Of a stretch of DNA of 20,227 bases, positions 1 to 12,300 are shown one piece after another. This DNA comes from Discostella pseudostelligera (taxonomy: Eukaryota; Bacillariophyta; Thalassiosirophyceae; Thalassiosirales; Thalassiosiraceae). A program made the position numbers and the translations under genes. Below the pieces are notes generated by a model. That model was not told where the DNA came from. It saw nothing but the letters and a program-made list of their open reading frames with translations, and ran no database searches. Each line of letters starts with the position of its first letter. Position 1 is the first letter of the stretch. The stretch covers positions 1 through 20,227 of the forward strand of contig JALLBK010000240.1 of NCBI GenBank assembly GCA_036940085.1, in the 5' to 3' direction.

Positions 1-396
1 AGGGTCCAAAATAGTAAAGAAGTAATGAATGTCTTCCTGCTGCATCCTTAACCTGATTCGTTGAGTTGGAGATCCCAGAATTATCAATGGTATCTAGAAT
101 AAGGTTCGACCGAGAGATATCGTATCATTTGGTGGAGAATAGAAACAGATCAAGATTATATTTAGAATTCAGGCTGAAAGATACCCGAGAGCCCCAGTGG
201 CAAAGACCGTACAGACCCAACCACAACATCATGAGAGACATGCAGACTCTCATATTCCTAATAGTCTCTGAACGACTCCTTTTTACACGTCTCTCTAATC
301 TCTCGGGAGTCTGAATGAACAATCAAACGTAGCAGCACATTTTAATGAGGTCCTGATAGAACTTCGAGAGTTCAGTATGATACCCTCGTCAATTGC
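1..396. other. Left edge, no supported gene
   Basis: This stretch lies downstream of the SR protein gene, which is read leftwards and stops at 397, so part of it should be the 3' untranslated region of that gene. Open frames of 82 codons (plus, 66-314) and 65 codons (minus, 125-322) overlap each other on opposite strands. Neither has a recognisable domain, a splice context or homology that I can name. I see no poly(A) signal that I would defend, no tRNA and no repeat. Confidence 0.5.
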
Positions 397-2550
397 TCAA
401 CGACCATAACCACGTTCCACGCGCTCAACGCCACGATCCCTATCGTCGTAAGAGTCCCTTCCACCTCGACTAGATGGGCGGTACTCATCGCGGGAGGAGC
501 GATAGTCTTTGTCATATCCAGGGCTTCGGCTACATTGAGAATAATTGATATTTGGATGTGCAAAGTTAGAATGACATGTACAAACCAAGGAGAAGATTGC
601 TCTCAATTCAACAAAACAACTCACCTGCGGCTGCGCCTGCGATATCCCGGGCTACGGCTACGACTGCGTGAGCGGCGGCGACGATCGTCGCGGTAACCAC
701 CTCCTCCACGACGGTCATCATCATCGTACCTGTCTCCACGATATCCACCTCCTCCACCACCACTACGAGGACGGTGGTCATCACGCCTGGGACGGTACTC
801 ATCGCGTCCTCCTCCTCGACCACCACCCCTGTATCCGCCATATCCACCTTAGTGTATGGAAAAAGAAGGTAGGAAATAAGAAATCAGATGGGTGTGTCCA
901 ATTGGGAAACAACATCGTTACACCAGTGCAATTCCCCCTATGCAGACAAATTCAAATTAAAAGCAAACGCAATCAACATACTCACCCCGATCATCATATC
1001 GCCTTCCACCACCATCTCTACCTCGCCTATCATCCCTATCTCCTCCACCCCGTCCACCCCCACTCTCTCCCATTCTCCTTGCCACAAACTCCACCGTAAT
1101 CTCACTCTGATCCAACTTCCCTCCATTCGTGGCATCCTTGGCCCGCATAGCCTCCTCGACCGTCTTGAATTGGACAAAGGCATAATTACGTTTCATATCA
1201 ATCCGTACCAATTCACCATAGGGTTCAAAGAGCATTTGTAGGTCTTCGCGCTTTGTGGATTCCTCGTGAAAGTTGACAACGAAGAGTGTCTCGTTGGGTA
1301 GGATCTTCTTGCGACGTTCATCTTCCTTTTTCTTGACGCGGCCGTCCCCACGTGCGAATTCGGCACGTAGGGCGTTGGAGACTTGGGGGATGTGCCTGTT
1401 TTGTTGAATTTGATGTGGGTGGGTGAATGAGTGGGTGTGTGTGGGTAAGGAGATTGGAAGTAATGAAGAGATGAAGAAGAATTGGAGAGAGGATGGTTGG
1501 GTGAGAAGAATATGTGGAAGTTTTTCAGTGGTAGATGTCGTGAAGGGCGAAGAAGATGGCATGACAAAAATGGTGGACGGAGCGCATATGAATGGCAAAC
1601 GATGACTTTGACCCCCCCATCCCAGCCTGGCGACCGACGACTGCAACCGCCCCCGCCTTCCGCCATTGCCCCGAAAGAGAAGCACAACTCCTCACAGAAA
1701 GAAGACGACGAAACAGGGATAAACAATTGGATTTTCCCCACCGACCCCCATATCTGTCGCTCCGTTGTTGGGGGGTTCACGATGCACAAACTAGACAGGA
1801 AGGCACAGACGAAGGCAACGAAGCCGAAGTGTTTGTATGAAGGCATGACGATGTTGATGATGGCACGTACATTCCGTTGATCTCATCCACATAAATCTCG
1901 CATCGACGACGTTCGGCATAATTGGGTGGATCCTTGAGAAAGACAAAGGCATAACCACGCTTCAAATCCTGCATTAGATATGGTGCACCCAAATACACGC
2001 ACCAAATAGACGTCATGATGTTCATGAGTGAGGGTAAATAAATGACAAATAAAACCACCACACTTCAATATACTTATAGACTCACCACCCGATCCAAATC
2101 ATATGGCTGGCCTCCACCAGGAGGATTACGGAATACATTCTCCAAATCGGCCGCCGAGCACCCGAAACTCAAATTGCCACAAAAGATGGGACGCAGTACT
2201 AAATTGCCCTCTCCGCCACCACCGCCAATGGCACCCTCGTCTCCACCACCGCCACCCATGAGCATGCCCTGTTCATGATATTGATGATTATTATCGCCCA
2301 TCATGCCCCCTCCTCCTCCACCGCCGCCGCCTGCTACTGCACCATCCCCACCAACACCGCCAAGGTCGCCGCCCATGCCACCCATCATGGATACACCACC
2401 AATCTCACCCTCATTGTGCATAAGCCCGCCACCAACTCCTACTAATCCATCTTCTTTAATGACACCATTATTATTGTCATTATCATTATTGTAGTGATCG
2501 TCCATCATGCTAGGATCTTGAGGACGAGGGGGGGGGGCGTCGTCGTCCAT
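397..2550 (-). CDS. SR splicing factor, RS31/RS40-like, two RRMs and RGG/RS tail (5 exons)
   Basis: Exons on the complement: 2550-2086, 1968-1871, 1395-986, 847-625 and 529-397, giving 442 aa. All four introns (1969-2085, 1396-1870, 848-985, 530-624) are GT-AG with donors GTGAGT or GTACGT, and the reading frame is kept across each. Residues 1-115 are Gly/Met/Asp-rich and probably disordered. RRM1 follows, with RNP2-like IFCGNL at about 122 and RNP1-like RGYAFVFL at about 159, split by intron 1. RRM2 has LFVVNF at about 225 and RNYAFVQF at about 257. The tail (about 300-442) is rich in RGG, DDRR and SRSRSRSP-type repeats, ending in RSPGYDKDYRSSRDEYRP. Two RRMs with 'DLKRGYAFV' and 'FEPYGELVRIDMKRNYAF' resemble the plant RS subfamily of SR proteins, which act in nuclear pre-mRNA splicing. 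The family is clear; exact orthology is not. The start at 2550 is the first ATG of the open frame. Intron 2 (475 bp) is far longer than the others. Confidence 0.9.
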
Positions 2551-3140
2551 GGTTTTGGATCTTTTTTAATGTTGTGTGCTTTGCGCTTGCTGTGTACTCC
2601 TCTAGGAGTACTCCCATGTTCGTGCGACTTGTTGTTGGTTGCTTTGTTTGCTTGCAAAGCGGCTGGTGAACCGCTGGTGTCCGTCCGTCCGTCATCCCCA
2701 CCACAGGATAGCTACACGTGGAGAAACTTTTTCATTTTGAAATTCAATTTTAGAATGAGCGCCGTATGTATGTACGTCGGATTCCTTTAGGTTTTTGAAA
2801 AGTACTGTTCCTCTGTAGGCAGGATGATCGGGCTTTGTGACTGAGGTGGTCGGGAAGGCCTGGAAGGCCCCGCCCACGAATCTTCTTTGCGAGAGCCGGC
2901 CGCCGCAGATGCAGACGCCAGACGCAGAGTCGCAGACCATGAACATCATGTTTTTCCTCCGACTTCGGCGACGGCAGTGTCGTACTTAGTAGCATTGCCT
3001 GGCAATCATTGCCAGTGCTCGAGAGTAGTAGGTTGATCCATCTCTCAGTCTCACTCTCGGCATCACCCCAACCATTGTAGTTGTAGTCTACATTCACATC
3101 GTCGTCATCGTCAATCGCTAGAACTAGAAGACAAACAACA
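2551..3140. other. Intergenic region upstream of the SR gene
   Basis: This region separates the leftward SR gene from rightward reading frames. It should hold the SR promoter and 5' leader. A run of G at 2528-2537 lies just inside the coding region. An 8-bp inverted repeat (GTACTCCT / AGGAGTAC, spacer CT) sits at 2594-2611, about 45 bp upstream of the start codon. Minus-strand open frames (2750-3307 and 2692-2949) cross it. They show no recognised domain, and I do not call them genes. Confidence 0.4.
2594..2611. repeat. 8-bp inverted repeat upstream of the SR gene
   Basis: GTACTCCT and AGGAGTAC are perfect reverse complements separated by CT. The element lies 44-61 bp upstream of the SR gene start codon. 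It could be a protein-binding dyad or a 5'-leader hairpin, but a chance palindrome of this size cannot be excluded. Confidence 0.35.
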
Positions 3141-3530
3141 ATGAAGAAACAATCGAGCAATGCCCTGCCGTGCTCCTCCAAGCGCATCGCTTCCATTGAA
3201 TTGTATCGTCCACGGACAATTGTGCCACCATTCACCTCCTCCTCCACCTCGGGCGCACAGAAAGACAACAATGACGGAACCAACATTTCCTCCACAACAG
3301 CAGCCACAAATCATCCACCTCGGCGTCGTCGGAAGCCATTGAAGAAGATGCACCTCTTCTTTCTAGCAGTATACATGCATCAACTGTATTGGTTGTATAG
3401 CACCAGTGGTATACCGTATAAATTATTTCTGGACAAGGCCGAAAGGGAGGGGTTTGAGGGTGAGCACCATATAGTTCGAATGATACTTTGTGATAGTAGA
3501 TATCTCTGTCGAATCTACATCATGAAATGA
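3141..3530 (+). CDS. Small uncharacterised ORF, 129 aa (tentative)
   Basis: I do not recognise this protein. The frame opens with ATG in a good eukaryotic context (ACAACAATGAAG, A at -3) after an A-rich leader. It encodes a Ser/Thr/Asn-rich basic N-terminus, a cluster PPRRRRKPLKK at about residues 59-69, a short hydrophobic/aromatic segment (HLFFLAVYMHQLYWLY) and a mixed tail. Possible donors inside it (GTATAC near 3369, GTGAGC near 3460) mean that it could be a first exon rather than a whole gene. The opposite strand is also open over much of this stretch (2750-3307), with one hydrophobic segment. Compositional bias could keep both strands open, so the real coding strand, if any, is undecided. 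It ends 157 bp before the P5A ATPase start. Confidence 0.3.
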   Translation: MKKQSSNALPCSSKRIASIELYRPRTIVPPFTSSSTSGAQKDNNDGTNISSTTAATNHPPRRRRKPLKKMHLFFLAVYMHQLYWLYSTSGIPYKLFLDKAEREGFEGEHHIVRMILCDSRYLCRIYIMK

Positions 3531-3687
3531 TGCATCTGATGTGATTCATTCTATTTCTTTGCCTACACTCATTATTGTATCTCAACCTCTCGAACTCTTT
3601 CTCTCTCTCGTTAACCTTCTCTCTCTTCCTCCAATCACATACCTTCATTATTCTCTAACATCATCATCATCATTCATCTATCTAGTC

Positions 3688-6600
3688 ATGGAAGGAACCG
3701 CCAAAATGCGTGCCGAACTAACCCACGCCCTCTCCGATCTCAATGACCCCCATCGCCCCTCCTCTACAATCGGTTGGTTCGATTGGATGAATATGGATAT
3801 AGAAGAACATGCGGCTCGTAAAAAACGTGAGAAGGAAAAATCAGTACTGGATAGCTTGCCCAAGGGGATGAGAGTGCCGAAACGATACATGCCCACGTTT
3901 GGGAGTATGTTGACTACTGGTATCATGGTGGTGGTGCATGTACTATTGGTGTTGCTTCAGGTTTGGAGTGTGAGGTTTAATGTTTGGATGAATTATGTTA
4001 GCGTCAATGGAAGAGGAGGAGAGAATGAAAATGAGGATGGTAGTGAAATGGAGGAGGATGGTGGATTGGAGATTCCAGAAGAGTGGATGGAGCTGGATGA
4101 GGAAACCAATCCGTTATTACGCCCTATTGCCAAGGTTGGCAAGGAGGATGGAGCAGATACTAGTGGTGGCAGCGGTAGCGATGGGTTAGGAGGCGATGCA
4201 TCCTCCACTTCTTCATCTTCTCCCGAAGCACTCCTAGCACGAATTGAACACAACAATTCCACACTCGTTCTACCTCAACATTTTCCAACCCATGCGGTCA
4301 TCACCCCCTCCAAACCAAGTGAATCTCCCGTACTCGTTCCATTACTCTACCTTCCCACACTGGGTATTACCTGTGAATATCATCGTCGACGATATTACCT
4401 CGATCAAACTTCCTCAACATGGATTAAGATACAATGCAATACCACCATGCCCACATCCTTCTTTCGGAATTGGACTGGATTCTCCAATTTGTATCAAAAA
4501 ATGACCGCCTCACTCCGCTTTGGTCCTAATAAATTTGATGTCCGACAACCATCCTTTATGGATATGTACCGCACTCAATTATTGAGTCCATTCACGGTAT
4601 TTCAATTATTCTGTGTGATATTATGGATGCTTGATGATTATTGGCAATATAGTGCATTTACACTTGTGATGATATTGGGATTTGAGGCCACCGTGGTATT
4701 TTCACGTATTAAGAGTTTAGCAGCATTGAGGGGGATGGGTAATGCGTCAAGGAAGATGATGGTGTATCGATGTGGTGAATGGAGGAAGGTTTGGACTACG
4801 GAATTGTTGCCTGGGGATATAATGAGTTTGACACGTGTTAGTAATAAGGGGAAGAAGAAGGTTGCTGCAGCACTTGCGAATAGTAGTAATACGGGTGGCA
4901 GCGAAGACGGTATCGCTAACAACGATACTTCCGCCACTACCATGGAGAAGAAAGCAACCTCGAATGATAACGCAGAGGATGATGGCGATGTAGTCCCGGC
5001 CGATGTGCTCTTACTTCGCGGATCGACGGTAGTCAATGAGGCGAGTTTGACGGGGGAGAGTGTCCCGCAAATGAAGGAGGGGATACACGAACTAGTCGAG
5101 GGCGAGTTTTTGGATATGAAGACACGTCATAAAACACATGTATTGTATTCAGGAACGAAGATGCTTCAATGCAAGGGCGTGGAGACTGTTGAGGAGGAGG
5201 AGGCATCGTCCGATGAGGAGGAAGACGAGGAGTGTGTCAAATTGTCATCCTCTTCCGCAGCAGCATCAAGACCGGTGGCAGCATCACATCCACAAGTGTA
5301 CGGCGATATTCCCAACCCACCCGACGGAGGATGCATAACATTTGTCTTGCGTACTGGCTTCTCGTCAGCACAGGGCAAACTCGTTCGTATGATTGAAGGT
5401 TCTCAGGAGAAAGTCAAGGGACACGAGAAGGACACAGCATTGTTGTTACTACTACTCTTCTTCTTTGCGGTAGCATCCTCCTCGTACGTGTTATACCATG
5501 GATTGCACGATGAGAATCGATCGCAGTACGAATTATTATTGCATTGCATTCTAATCATCACGAGCGTCATACCGCCGGAGTTGCCCATGCAAATGGCATT
5601 GGCTGTGAATAATTCATTGATGACGTTGATGAAGTTGCAGATATTTTGTACGGAGCCGTATCGAGTACCCATGGCGGGGAAGCTGGATGTGTGTTTGTTT
5701 GATAAGACGGGTACGTTGACAACGGATGAGTTGGTGCCAGTTGGTGTCATGGGGGTGGAGACTGTTGCGAATGCAGACCTTTTGGCGCTGGTGACATCCT
5801 CTTCTTTGCCATCGTCGTCGTCAACGACCAAGAAAAATGGAAAGGACGATGCCGAAAGTCGACTGTTGACGCCCATGTCCAGACTATCGAACGAAGCGGC
5901 AGCGTTAGTATTGATCGGATGTCATTCGCTGGTCTTGATCGATGGCGAGACTACCGGTGATCCATTGGAAAGCGCGGCACTGAAGGCAATGCGGTGGGAG
6001 GTGGCAATGAAGTCAGGACATGTCGTACCATCCCCAGGGACAGATAAGAAACAGGCTGGGGCACCCTTTTGCATGGCACGGTCTTCCTCTCCATCTGCTG
6101 AAATTAAGATACTGTCGCGGCATCACTTTAGCTCCAAGCTTCAACGTATGAGCTGTGTGGTAAAAGATATTGCCAATAGCAAATATTATTCCGTGGTGAA
6201 GGGTTCTCCTGAAATGATTGGCCAATTATTGGCGACAAAACCGTCGGGATATGACAAGGCGGCGAAATTTTTGTCGCGACGTGGATATCGTGTTATTTCC
6301 TTAGCGTACAAATCGCTGTCCAGCCCCTCCGACGTGGAAGCTGCCAAGGATACTCGTAGTGTCTGTGAAGAGAGGTTGACCTTTGCTGGTTTCGTTGCAT
6401 TTACTTGCAGAGTGCGGCGGGATACAAAATTGGTATTGAATAGGTTGCAAGAGGGTGGGATGGGTGTGACCATGGTTACCGGAGATGCATTGCTGACGGC
6501 AATTCATGTGGCGAAGGAGGTGAATATATGTGATTCGGAGGGTACCGACGATAATAATGGCCCAATGAAGATGTTCGTAGAAACCAACATGGAGTTAAAG

Positions 6601-8937
6601 CAGTTTCTTGAGTCGAAGAGAGCCAAGAATCCAAAGACTGAGCCTTCCCTTGCTCGGAAACCAAAGCAGTTGAGGCCCATTCTCATCTTGGAGCAAGACG
6701 ACAATGGTCAAATGTATTGGCTCAGCTACGATGATGACAGTGCAGGAGCATCGTACGTGGCAAACGAGGTTCCAAACTTGGCGAAACGATTTGATCTCGC
6801 CGTCACAGGTGCCAACCTTGCCGCCGCCTACGAGTACGACCCTGACACAAAGCTGAATCTTGCATACTTCAAAGTCTTTGCCCGCATGTCACCCGATGCG
6901 AAAGAGACGGTTATTGAACACCTCCACTCCGTTGGAAAATTATGCCTCATGTGTGGAGATGGAGCAAATGATGTTGGCGCACGTAAGTATAAGCTATTGG
7001 CGTCCATTTCCATGCTCTTTTTAGAATGATTCACCTTACTGATTGTGTTTTATGCGCATTACAGTGAAGCAAGCGGACGTCGGAGTTGCTCTTCTGTCAG
7101 GATTTGGTGACGTAAATGTCGACAAAGGAGAAGATAGCAACAAAAAGAAAGCACCCGACAGCGGTGATATTGCCACCTCTCCTAACATCACTGTAATTTC
7201 ACCACAGGAATTACAAGCTGTGCGAGCAGGACCGGTATGGCAACTAAGGGCCAAACTAGTTGCACTGGGTGTGGATCTAAAAAGGTATCCAGAGTTAACC
7301 GAGAAGGAAGATCTGATCACATTGTACGAGATCAAAGGTCGAGAACGGGCACGACAAAATCGAGCACGTCAATCGGCAAAAACAAAACAAATGGATTCGA
7401 AAGAAAAGCAGCGTGAGCTTATGCTTGAAAAACAACGCAAGATGCAATTGCGTGTGGAAGAGTTGCAAGCGCAGGTAAGGTCGATGATGCTGTGACCTCA
7501 ACAAGTATATCACACCATCATCTTCATCACTCATTCCATTATTTTTCACTTTGCATGTATTCAGGGTGTTCAATGGGCACAGTTTAAGGCCCTCCAAGAA
7601 TTCATGGCCGCCGAGAAGGCCGAGGTTCGAAAGAAGCAAGCACATTTGAGTTCGGTGAGAATCTCTGAAATGCTGTTGCTGTTTGTTATTCGTTGGATGT
7701 GTCTCTCATATGCAATTACCATATTATCATTATGTCACACCACAGGTGGAAAGCTCCGCTGCAGCCATGGTCGGACAGCTCGAAGACTTGGAAATGGACG
7801 AATTGCCCATGGTAAAAATAGGAGATGCCAGTGTGGCCGCTCCGTTCACAAGTAAAATGCCAAGCATACGCAGTTGTGTCGATATTGTCCGACAGGGACG
7901 GTGTACGTTGGTGACATCTATTCAAATGTATCAGATCTTGGCATTGAATTGCCTTATTAGTGCCTACTCCTTGTCAGTCCTATATCTTGATGGAGTGAGT
8001 AATTCCTTATCAATGCGACCATGCTTGACTTCTTGTCGTCATTATTATTTCGTTTTGAATGAGAACTTGATACTGAATACCTTCTGTTATGAACAACCAA
8101 ACACCCCAGGTCAAATACGGCGACACTCAAATGACCGCCATGGGAATGTTGGGCACAGTCTCCTACATGAGTGTCTCCCGTGCCAAACCCCTCGAGAAGC
8201 TCTCGAATGTCAAGCCATTAACCTCCATCTTCCACCCGTCCCTATTTATTAGTCTCCTTGGTCAATTCTCCGTACATTTGGCTACCATGATGTGGGCAAC
8301 CAAAAGTGCGAAGCAATATCTCGAGGACGATCATAAAGTGGATTTAGATGGAGAATTTAAGCCGGGAATATTGAACAGTGTGGTATTCCTCGTTAGCAAT
8401 GTCCAACAGGTGACAGTCTTTGTTGTGAATTTACAAGGTCGACCATTTATGACGGGTTTGACTGAGAATCGTCCACTGTTGTGGAGTTTATTGGCCACCT
8501 TCATTCTGACATTTATGTTTGCCAGCGAGTCGGTTCCCGGTCTGAACAAGTATTTTCAATTGGTACCCTTTCCCGATGAGAATTTTCGCAATTTTATCAT
8601 TCAAATACTTGCTGGAGATGTAATTCTCTGCTTTTTGTTCGATCGAGCGATGAAGTTATTATTCTGTCCTCAAATTTTAAGGGCTAGTGTCGAGGGCACT
8701 ACGATGAAGGATGTATTGGGTTTTGGCAGGACATTACTTATCATAGGACTGTTGATGAAAGTATTCCTTGGGAATGATGAACAATGGGAGGAGTTGTTGG
8801 CAGAGGAAGCGAGGTTGGCAGCCGAGGCACTGAATATGACGGATGGTGGTGTTGCTGCTGCCGCCGACATGGCGCCGTTGGAAAGTCTAGTTGATGCCGT
8901 CACTGTTGAGGATGCGTTCATGAGTGATGAATTTTGA
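3688..8937 (+). CDS. P5A-type ATPase, ER membrane-protein dislocase family (5 exons)
   Basis: Exons 3688-6982, 7065-7474, 7565-7654, 7746-7994 and 8110-8937 give 1623 aa; the four introns (82, 90, 91 and 115 bp) are GT-AG and in frame. Landmarks in order: N-terminal hydrophobic pair at about 73-100, TM1-2 at about 298-341, actuator TGES at 455-458, TM3-4 with the P5A signature PPELP at about 629, [12 protein letters not shown] before the phosphorylated DKTGTLT (Asp672), KGSPE at about 838, TGDALLT at about 931, GDGANDV at about 1090, a charged helical arm at about 1189-1265, then C-terminal TMs beginning with [20 protein letters not shown]5A pumps (ATP13A1, yeast Spf1) sit in the ER and remove mis-inserted transmembrane helices. 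The protein is clearly longer than the roughly 1200 aa usual for the family, through acidic or Ser-rich insertions at about 106-180, 385-435 (inside the actuator), 500-535 and 700-725. The open frame extends 49 codons further upstream, but that part is CT-rich leader-like sequence, so MEGTAKM at 3688 is preferred. Retention of intron 1 would give a stop at 7027. Confidence 0.95.
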
Positions 8938-9301
8938 AGATAATGTGTTTTGGATCCTATTGGATCATTTCAGATATTTATAGTTTCACCCGGTTGGACG
9001 TGTGAGCATAGGTGTTTTCACCTTAATAAGATGCAGTAATGTGCAGTGAGGACAACTCCTCATAAGATATCTAATCTTTAGCCATCATTGTTAATACTCT
9101 TTCTATCAAGGGCTGATTCATGCAAGTAGTAGCACGAGTAGGCTTAAACCACAAGCCCCAAACAATAGATAGGATGGAGAGATTGATGTAAAGAGAGAGT
9201 GTGTGTGCATGTCAGTGCATTTTATCTTAATACAAATACTATGCAATCATTCATTACCCCCTAGAATCATGACTTTCATCCCCTAAAGTCACTTCAAAAC
9301 A
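8938..9301. other. Convergent 3' spacer between the P5A ATPase and chitin synthase
   Basis: The two flanking genes converge here, so 364 bp must serve both 3' ends. No coding frame of note is present. A 7-bp inverted repeat (TGACTTT / AAAGTCA, 8-nt spacer) at 9270-9291 begins about 10 nt after the chitin synthase stop and could form a small hairpin in its 3' untranslated region. No canonical AATAAA was seen on either strand. Confidence 0.5.
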
Positions 9302-12300
9302 TTAATCAATATTCTTTCTTCCTCGATGACGGCTGTCCATCTCCGACTCATCATCGTCATCCTCGTCCTCATCCTCTTCAGTACTATCATAATCATCTCC
9401 ATCCTCCTCTTCCTCAATCGCCTTTGGTCTTTGAAACGATTGCTTCATCGCAGCAACCTTACGAGTTTCTCCCCACGAGAAGTCATCCATGTGCCAAAAT
9501 GCGTACAATGGGAGAACGAAGTAGAACACCGGCACACCAATGAGGGTGAAGTAGATGAACCAAAAGAGGAAATCATACCTCGAACGCAATATGAATACCA
9601 CAATCTGCACACCAAAGATCAATCCGTACAAGACAAGGAGTAGGAGCGAGAACTGGGTCTTACCCGCCGCGACGAGGAAGATGAGATAGGCCGCATACAC
9701 CGTCGATGCTGGGAGGATCATACACGCAATGAGATCCAAGTACACCACCGTCTTCATCGAGCAACAGCACACACCACACATGGTCTTGACCTTGGTAAGC
9801 TCCAATAGATTGTGGTAGGTGGAGTTAATCCAACGACGGCGCTGAGAAAGTAGAATCTTCATCGTGTGAGGCACAATAGTGAAGCATTGAGCCTCGGGGA
9901 CATAACTTAGGAAGTTCCCCGGGAAGAAGTGAAGCAACAAGGTGGTAAGCATTCTATCCTCGCCCAGGTGGAACAAGTTCTGCTCGTGTAGACTGTCGAT
10001 ATCATTACGCAAGTACTCCGCATACACGTGATCGTCGGCAAGGAGAGGCTTTCCATCATCATTCAGGATACGATACATGGTGAAGCATCCTGGCAGACAA
10101 GTGACACAACCAAAGGCACTCTCGAATGCCTTCTTCATGTGGTGATTGTTGTAGTACTCAAACACCTGCATCATAGTCACCCAACTCTGCCACTTGTTAT
10201 CCACCTTCGTTTCACCACAAACTGCAAGGATACGGTCATTCTGATTCATCGTGTACGTCATATGCGTAATTGACAATTCTTCCACGCGCGTATCGGCATC
10301 GATGGTCATCAACAAACGCATATCATCCGACTGCATGTTCAAATCAATGAGCGCATCCTCAATGGCAGCATCCAACTCGGTCAACTCCCGACCATGGTAG
10401 ACACGGTTGAAATATCCCATGATGATAAGCTGAGAGTCACGCTTACCACGGTTACCAGGCTTGGCACTACCAGACTGTTCCATGGGTAGACCATGCTTCA
10501 CCACCACAAGGTACTTGAGGGACTTGTCCTCGAGTTCATAATACCCATGGTACACACGAGCACGGTTCGATGTTAGTAGACCAATGGAATCGTAGTTGTA
10601 CAATTCATCATTTTCAGGATCCATCTCAAAGCCAAGAATTTCCGCAAGATGCTCGGGTGTGCTCAAATCCTGTCCAGCACCGGTAACCACCCCATCGGCA
10701 ATAATGAAGATGACCTTATTCTCTTCAGGATAGGTAGTGGCCAACACCGAATCGAGTGTCTTGATCAATTCTTTCCCACCCTCATTGTAGCATGGAACCA
10801 TCACAATCACTTGATCTTGTGTATCCTCCTCCGAATACGTCCGTGTGCCCTTGGCAATATACATGAGCGAACAGAACATTTGTGCAATCATAATCGATGC
10901 CACGAAGCAAAGTAGGAAGTACATGATGACATTCAATACGAAGCACACCACATCGAAACGCGTATCAATAATCCCGACGTAGAATAATTCATCCATACAC
11001 CCCAAGATCCGATCATCGGGATACACACTGAGGAACAACTCGGTAGCATCCTCATTCAACTTATTAATCACCAAATTGTTCAACGTTGGCTCCAAGAACG
11101 CCATGGGATGATCCTTCTCAATCTGCTTCGTCTGCTCGTTTCGAATGTTATTCACATAGTCGGTAACATTGTACACCCTTTCTTTGATCGATACCCAAAA
11201 GGTAAATGGACTATCTGACAATGCCGCACCATCGTGGGCCAACACACCCTTTTCAAACTCTCCCAAGAACTTGGCTGTGGCATTCACACCAGTGACAAAG
11301 TCATGACAGGGCAATCCATTCTTAATATCCTCGGAATTGAAATCGGAACAGACTGGTTTCTTCGATTGGAGATCTTCATTACTCTCCATCTTGGCCGCAT
11401 TGACACACATGGGGGGAAGTAGTGCCGGTGGCATACGAGGGAACATTCGACTGGCATCATCATGCAGAAATGCCTCGACACCACCTGGTCCACCAGGATG
11501 ACGTTCGAACAACCCATTGACATCGTAGACATATCCATTCACCACAATCCAATTCTCGGTAGTACGTTCTTGAACATCGGGTAGAGTGTACACCAATCGT
11601 TCTCGACAGAGCAAGATGGGCACAAAGCCAAAAATCCCCACAAAGAAACTACTCGTCAAGAAGACACAGAAGCAAATTGCCACCTTCTCCCTCCACGCCT
11701 GCTTCGCTTCCGCATCTTCCTTTCTAATACAAGAGTCTGGAAAAGCACAAGTAACACATTTGCTAAAATTGTACCACCACATGGCACGTTTGTTCTTGCC
11801 CGCTTCTTTGACATGACCACGTTGGATTTTCTTGGAGGAACGTGCGGTGGATGAATTGTGGGAGGCACCCCCATCATCACCACCAGAGCCCTTGGTGGAA
11901 TAGCGAGTGAGTTCATTGTTGGAACGACCCTTCCCGTTGGAGGCATTGGATCGTTTGGTAGAGCCAGAGTATTGACTTCCACGTGCGGTGCTGTCGTCAT
12001 CCTCATCATCATCGTATCGGCTGCGGGACATGCGAGACTGCTTGCTTCCAGAATAATACGAATCCTCTTCTTCCTCTCCTCCCCTCCCTCCACCACCACC
12101 ACGACGGGAAGAAGAAGCATTCGAACCACTACTACTCCGACCATACGGCATGGCCGATTCCATTGGCGGCGGTGGCCTAACTGGCATTGTCGACTTGTAA
12201 TTACTCCCAGCACCGGGTGCATAGTGTCGTCCATCGGGATCATCTCCCCCATATTCGCCTTCGTCGGGGTCATACCGTCCACTACTACCTCCCCCTTGCT

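Noticed and set aside
66..314. 82-codon plus-strand frame at the left edge
   Set aside because: It has no domain, is overlapped by an opposite-strand frame, and has no supporting splice or start context.
1193..1846. 217-codon minus-strand frame spanning the long SR intron
   Set aside because: It disagrees with the RRM2 frame in exon 3. The spliced model restores both RRMs exactly. It is kept only as a possible alternative isoform region.
3541..3687. 49-codon upstream extension of the P5A frame
   Set aside because: The sequence is CT-rich like a leader, and the encoded Ser/Leu stretch is not expected before the P5A N-terminus. MEGTAKM at 3688 is a better start.
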